A DNA stretch of 38,959 nt from the NCBI GenBank assembly GCA_019931185.1, contig JAINDK010000038.1, forward strand, positions 126,391 to 165,349, read 5' to 3'. This DNA is from Bryobacter sp. CoA8 C33. GTDB taxonomy: Bacteria; Acidobacteriota; Terriglobia; Bryobacterales; Bryobacteraceae. The translations under genes and the position numbers were made by a program. Below, one piece after another: positions 38,272 to 38,959 of this stretch (position 1 is its first letter; each line of letters starts with the position of its first letter). The notes beneath the pieces were generated by a model that was given only the letters and a program-made list of their open reading frames with translations, was not told the DNA's origin and ran no database searches.

Positions 38272-38826
38272 TTAAAACTTGCGCCGACTGCGCAGGACTC
38301 TGACTGCTGTGAGCGCACCACCAAGCAACATCCAAGTGCCAGGCTCAGGGATCGATTCGCCCGTTCGAGTTGCTATTACGTTGTCTATGCTTGTGTTCCC
38401 TTCAACCTGACTACCGAAATGATCTGTTTTTGAAATGAAGCGAAACCCACCGATTCCACTCGACGAAGTCGCCGTAAAGTTGAAGTAGCTGCCAGGTTTA
38501 GTCGTTGCGTCGCCCCAATCTACATCTTGGCTCAGAAGGATCACACCGGAAGGGTCGAATATTTCTAAAGCATGGAAGTGTGAGCGGCAACATCCAAGGA
38601 CAACTGGGATAGAGTCGCTCCGAATGTTGGATTGAAGGCAATGGTTACAATGCTGTCATATTTATTGCTGTTGCCGTTCTCGACCCAGAGACCGTCCGGG
38701 TTATTGCCGCGATCTTTAGCATCAGCATACCAATTCTTAAGATTTGAATTCACCCCCAGCCAACGCGACTCCCAAGCCGGAAACTCATCGTTAAAGTCCT
38801 CAGAAAAAACGGCTGCCGGCGGCGCG
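38272..38826 (-). pseudogene. PEP-CTERM-anchored exported protein, frameshifted and missing its 5' end
   Basis: The C-terminal frame ends IPEPGTWMLLGGALTAVRVL plus RSRRKF, a standard PEP-CTERM sorting signal: PEP motif, hydrophobic helix and basic tail. This signal is recognised by exosortase for surface display. Upstream in another frame is FSEDFNDEFPAWESRW, then GLWVENGNSNKYDSIVTIAF and LSLDVAAH, which looks like the N-terminal part of the same mature protein. The first frame stops at 38565. The second is open just before that point and reads FHALEIFDPSGVILLSQ, so a single-base frameshift near 38590 joins them. No start codon or signal peptide is found, and reading is lost at a stop at 38829-38831 beside the transposase remnant. 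This is a broken gene, or a sequencing error for the frameshift part. Confidence 0.75.
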
Positions 38827-38845
38827 TGTCAACGACTTTGAGACA
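38827..38845. repeat. Candidate terminal repeat of an insertion sequence
   Basis: TGTCAACGACTTTGAGACA begins with TG and ends with CA, and its outer TGTC/GACA bases are inverted. It lies 14 bases beyond the stop of the transposase fragment and exactly where the PEP-CTERM reading frame ends, as expected for an element end. The other end of the element is outside the window, so the repeat cannot be confirmed. Confidence 0.4.
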
Positions 38846-38859
38846 GTCGGCAAAGAAGT

Positions 38860-38959
38860 TTACTGAGTATTGTTGTCTGGTTTCGCCACGGGTTTGTTGA
38901 TCCAGACGGCGATTGGCGCTTGGGGATGAACTGGCGGCTTTTTCACAAAGCGTTCCGGA
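38860..38959 (-). mobile_element. C-terminus of an integrase-core (IS3/IS481-like) transposase, cut by window edge
   Basis: On the minus strand, the last 32 codons before TAA at 38862-38860 read PERFVKKPPVHPQAPIAVWI and then NKPVAKPDNNTQ. The pattern PERFV-x-x-PP-x-x-P-x-x-P-x-AVWIN-x-P is the familiar tail of rve-domain transposases found in many actinobacterial and acidobacterial insertion sequences. The catalytic DDE part would lie beyond base 38959. The frame is intact as far as it can be read. It sits next to the truncated PEP-CTERM gene and probably caused its loss of the 5' end. Confidence 0.6.

Overview
The window is a GC-rich bacterial chromosome segment. Its gene content points to an acidobacterium, most likely of the Bryobacterales/Solibacter type: an Oar-like TonB-dependent receptor with a carboxypeptidase-regulatory domain, DUF1501/DUF1549 and DUF1552/DUF1592 'Planctomycete cytochrome' pairs, a CRTAC1 (FG-GAP plus ASPIC/UnbV) protein, heptahaem cytochromes carrying TPRs, and a PEP-CTERM protein remnant. 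This assignment is inferred from families, not from a marker gene.

Layout. (1) 1-7.1 kb is mostly housekeeping: the 3' part of mfd, a TgpA-like transglutaminase preceded by a small lipoprotein, then a tiny membrane protein, rph and rdgB in overlapping order, a Nudix hydrolase and an exported protein of unknown function. (2) 7.1-13.8 kb is a larA homologue followed by a TonB-dependent siderophore-type receptor and a DUF1624 acyltransferase (the last two start/stop coupled), an unlisted 30-residue membrane peptide, an MFS transporter and a group I truncated haemoglobin. (3) 13.8-17.7 kb is a probable minus-strand operon of GH29 alpha-L-fucosidase, a Tat-exported TPR protein and a FAD oxidoreductase. 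(4) 17.7-27.5 kb is a plus-strand heptahaem cytochrome facing a tight five-gene minus-strand operon: heptahaem cytochrome with N-terminal TPR, DUF1549/DUF1553 cytochrome, DUF1501, CRTAC1, heptahaem cytochrome with C-terminal TPR. (5) 27.6-33 kb is an 1118-residue Oar-like receptor, with a good promoter, coupled to a large TPR protein. (6) 33-37.9 kb is a two-gene minus-strand operon, DUF1592-family dihaem protein with a LamG domain followed by DUF1552. (7) 37.9-39 kb is a decayed region: a PEP-CTERM pseudogene with an internal frameshift and a lost 5' end, next to the C-terminus of an integrase-type transposase running off the window.

The most system-like part is regions 4-6. Two analogous pairs (a large CXXCH-containing exported protein plus a Tat-exported DUF1501 or DUF1552 partner) lie on either side of an outer-membrane receptor, and one pair sits in an operon with two heptahaem cytochromes and a calcium-repeat protein. 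Together they suggest a cell-envelope module for uptake or oxidation of a polymeric or complex substrate, but the substrate cannot be read from sequence.

Composition also changes along the window. The plus strand is strongly C over G in the left part whichever strand the genes are on, and the bias fades or reverses by about 35-37 kb. No tRNA, rRNA or CRISPR array was seen.
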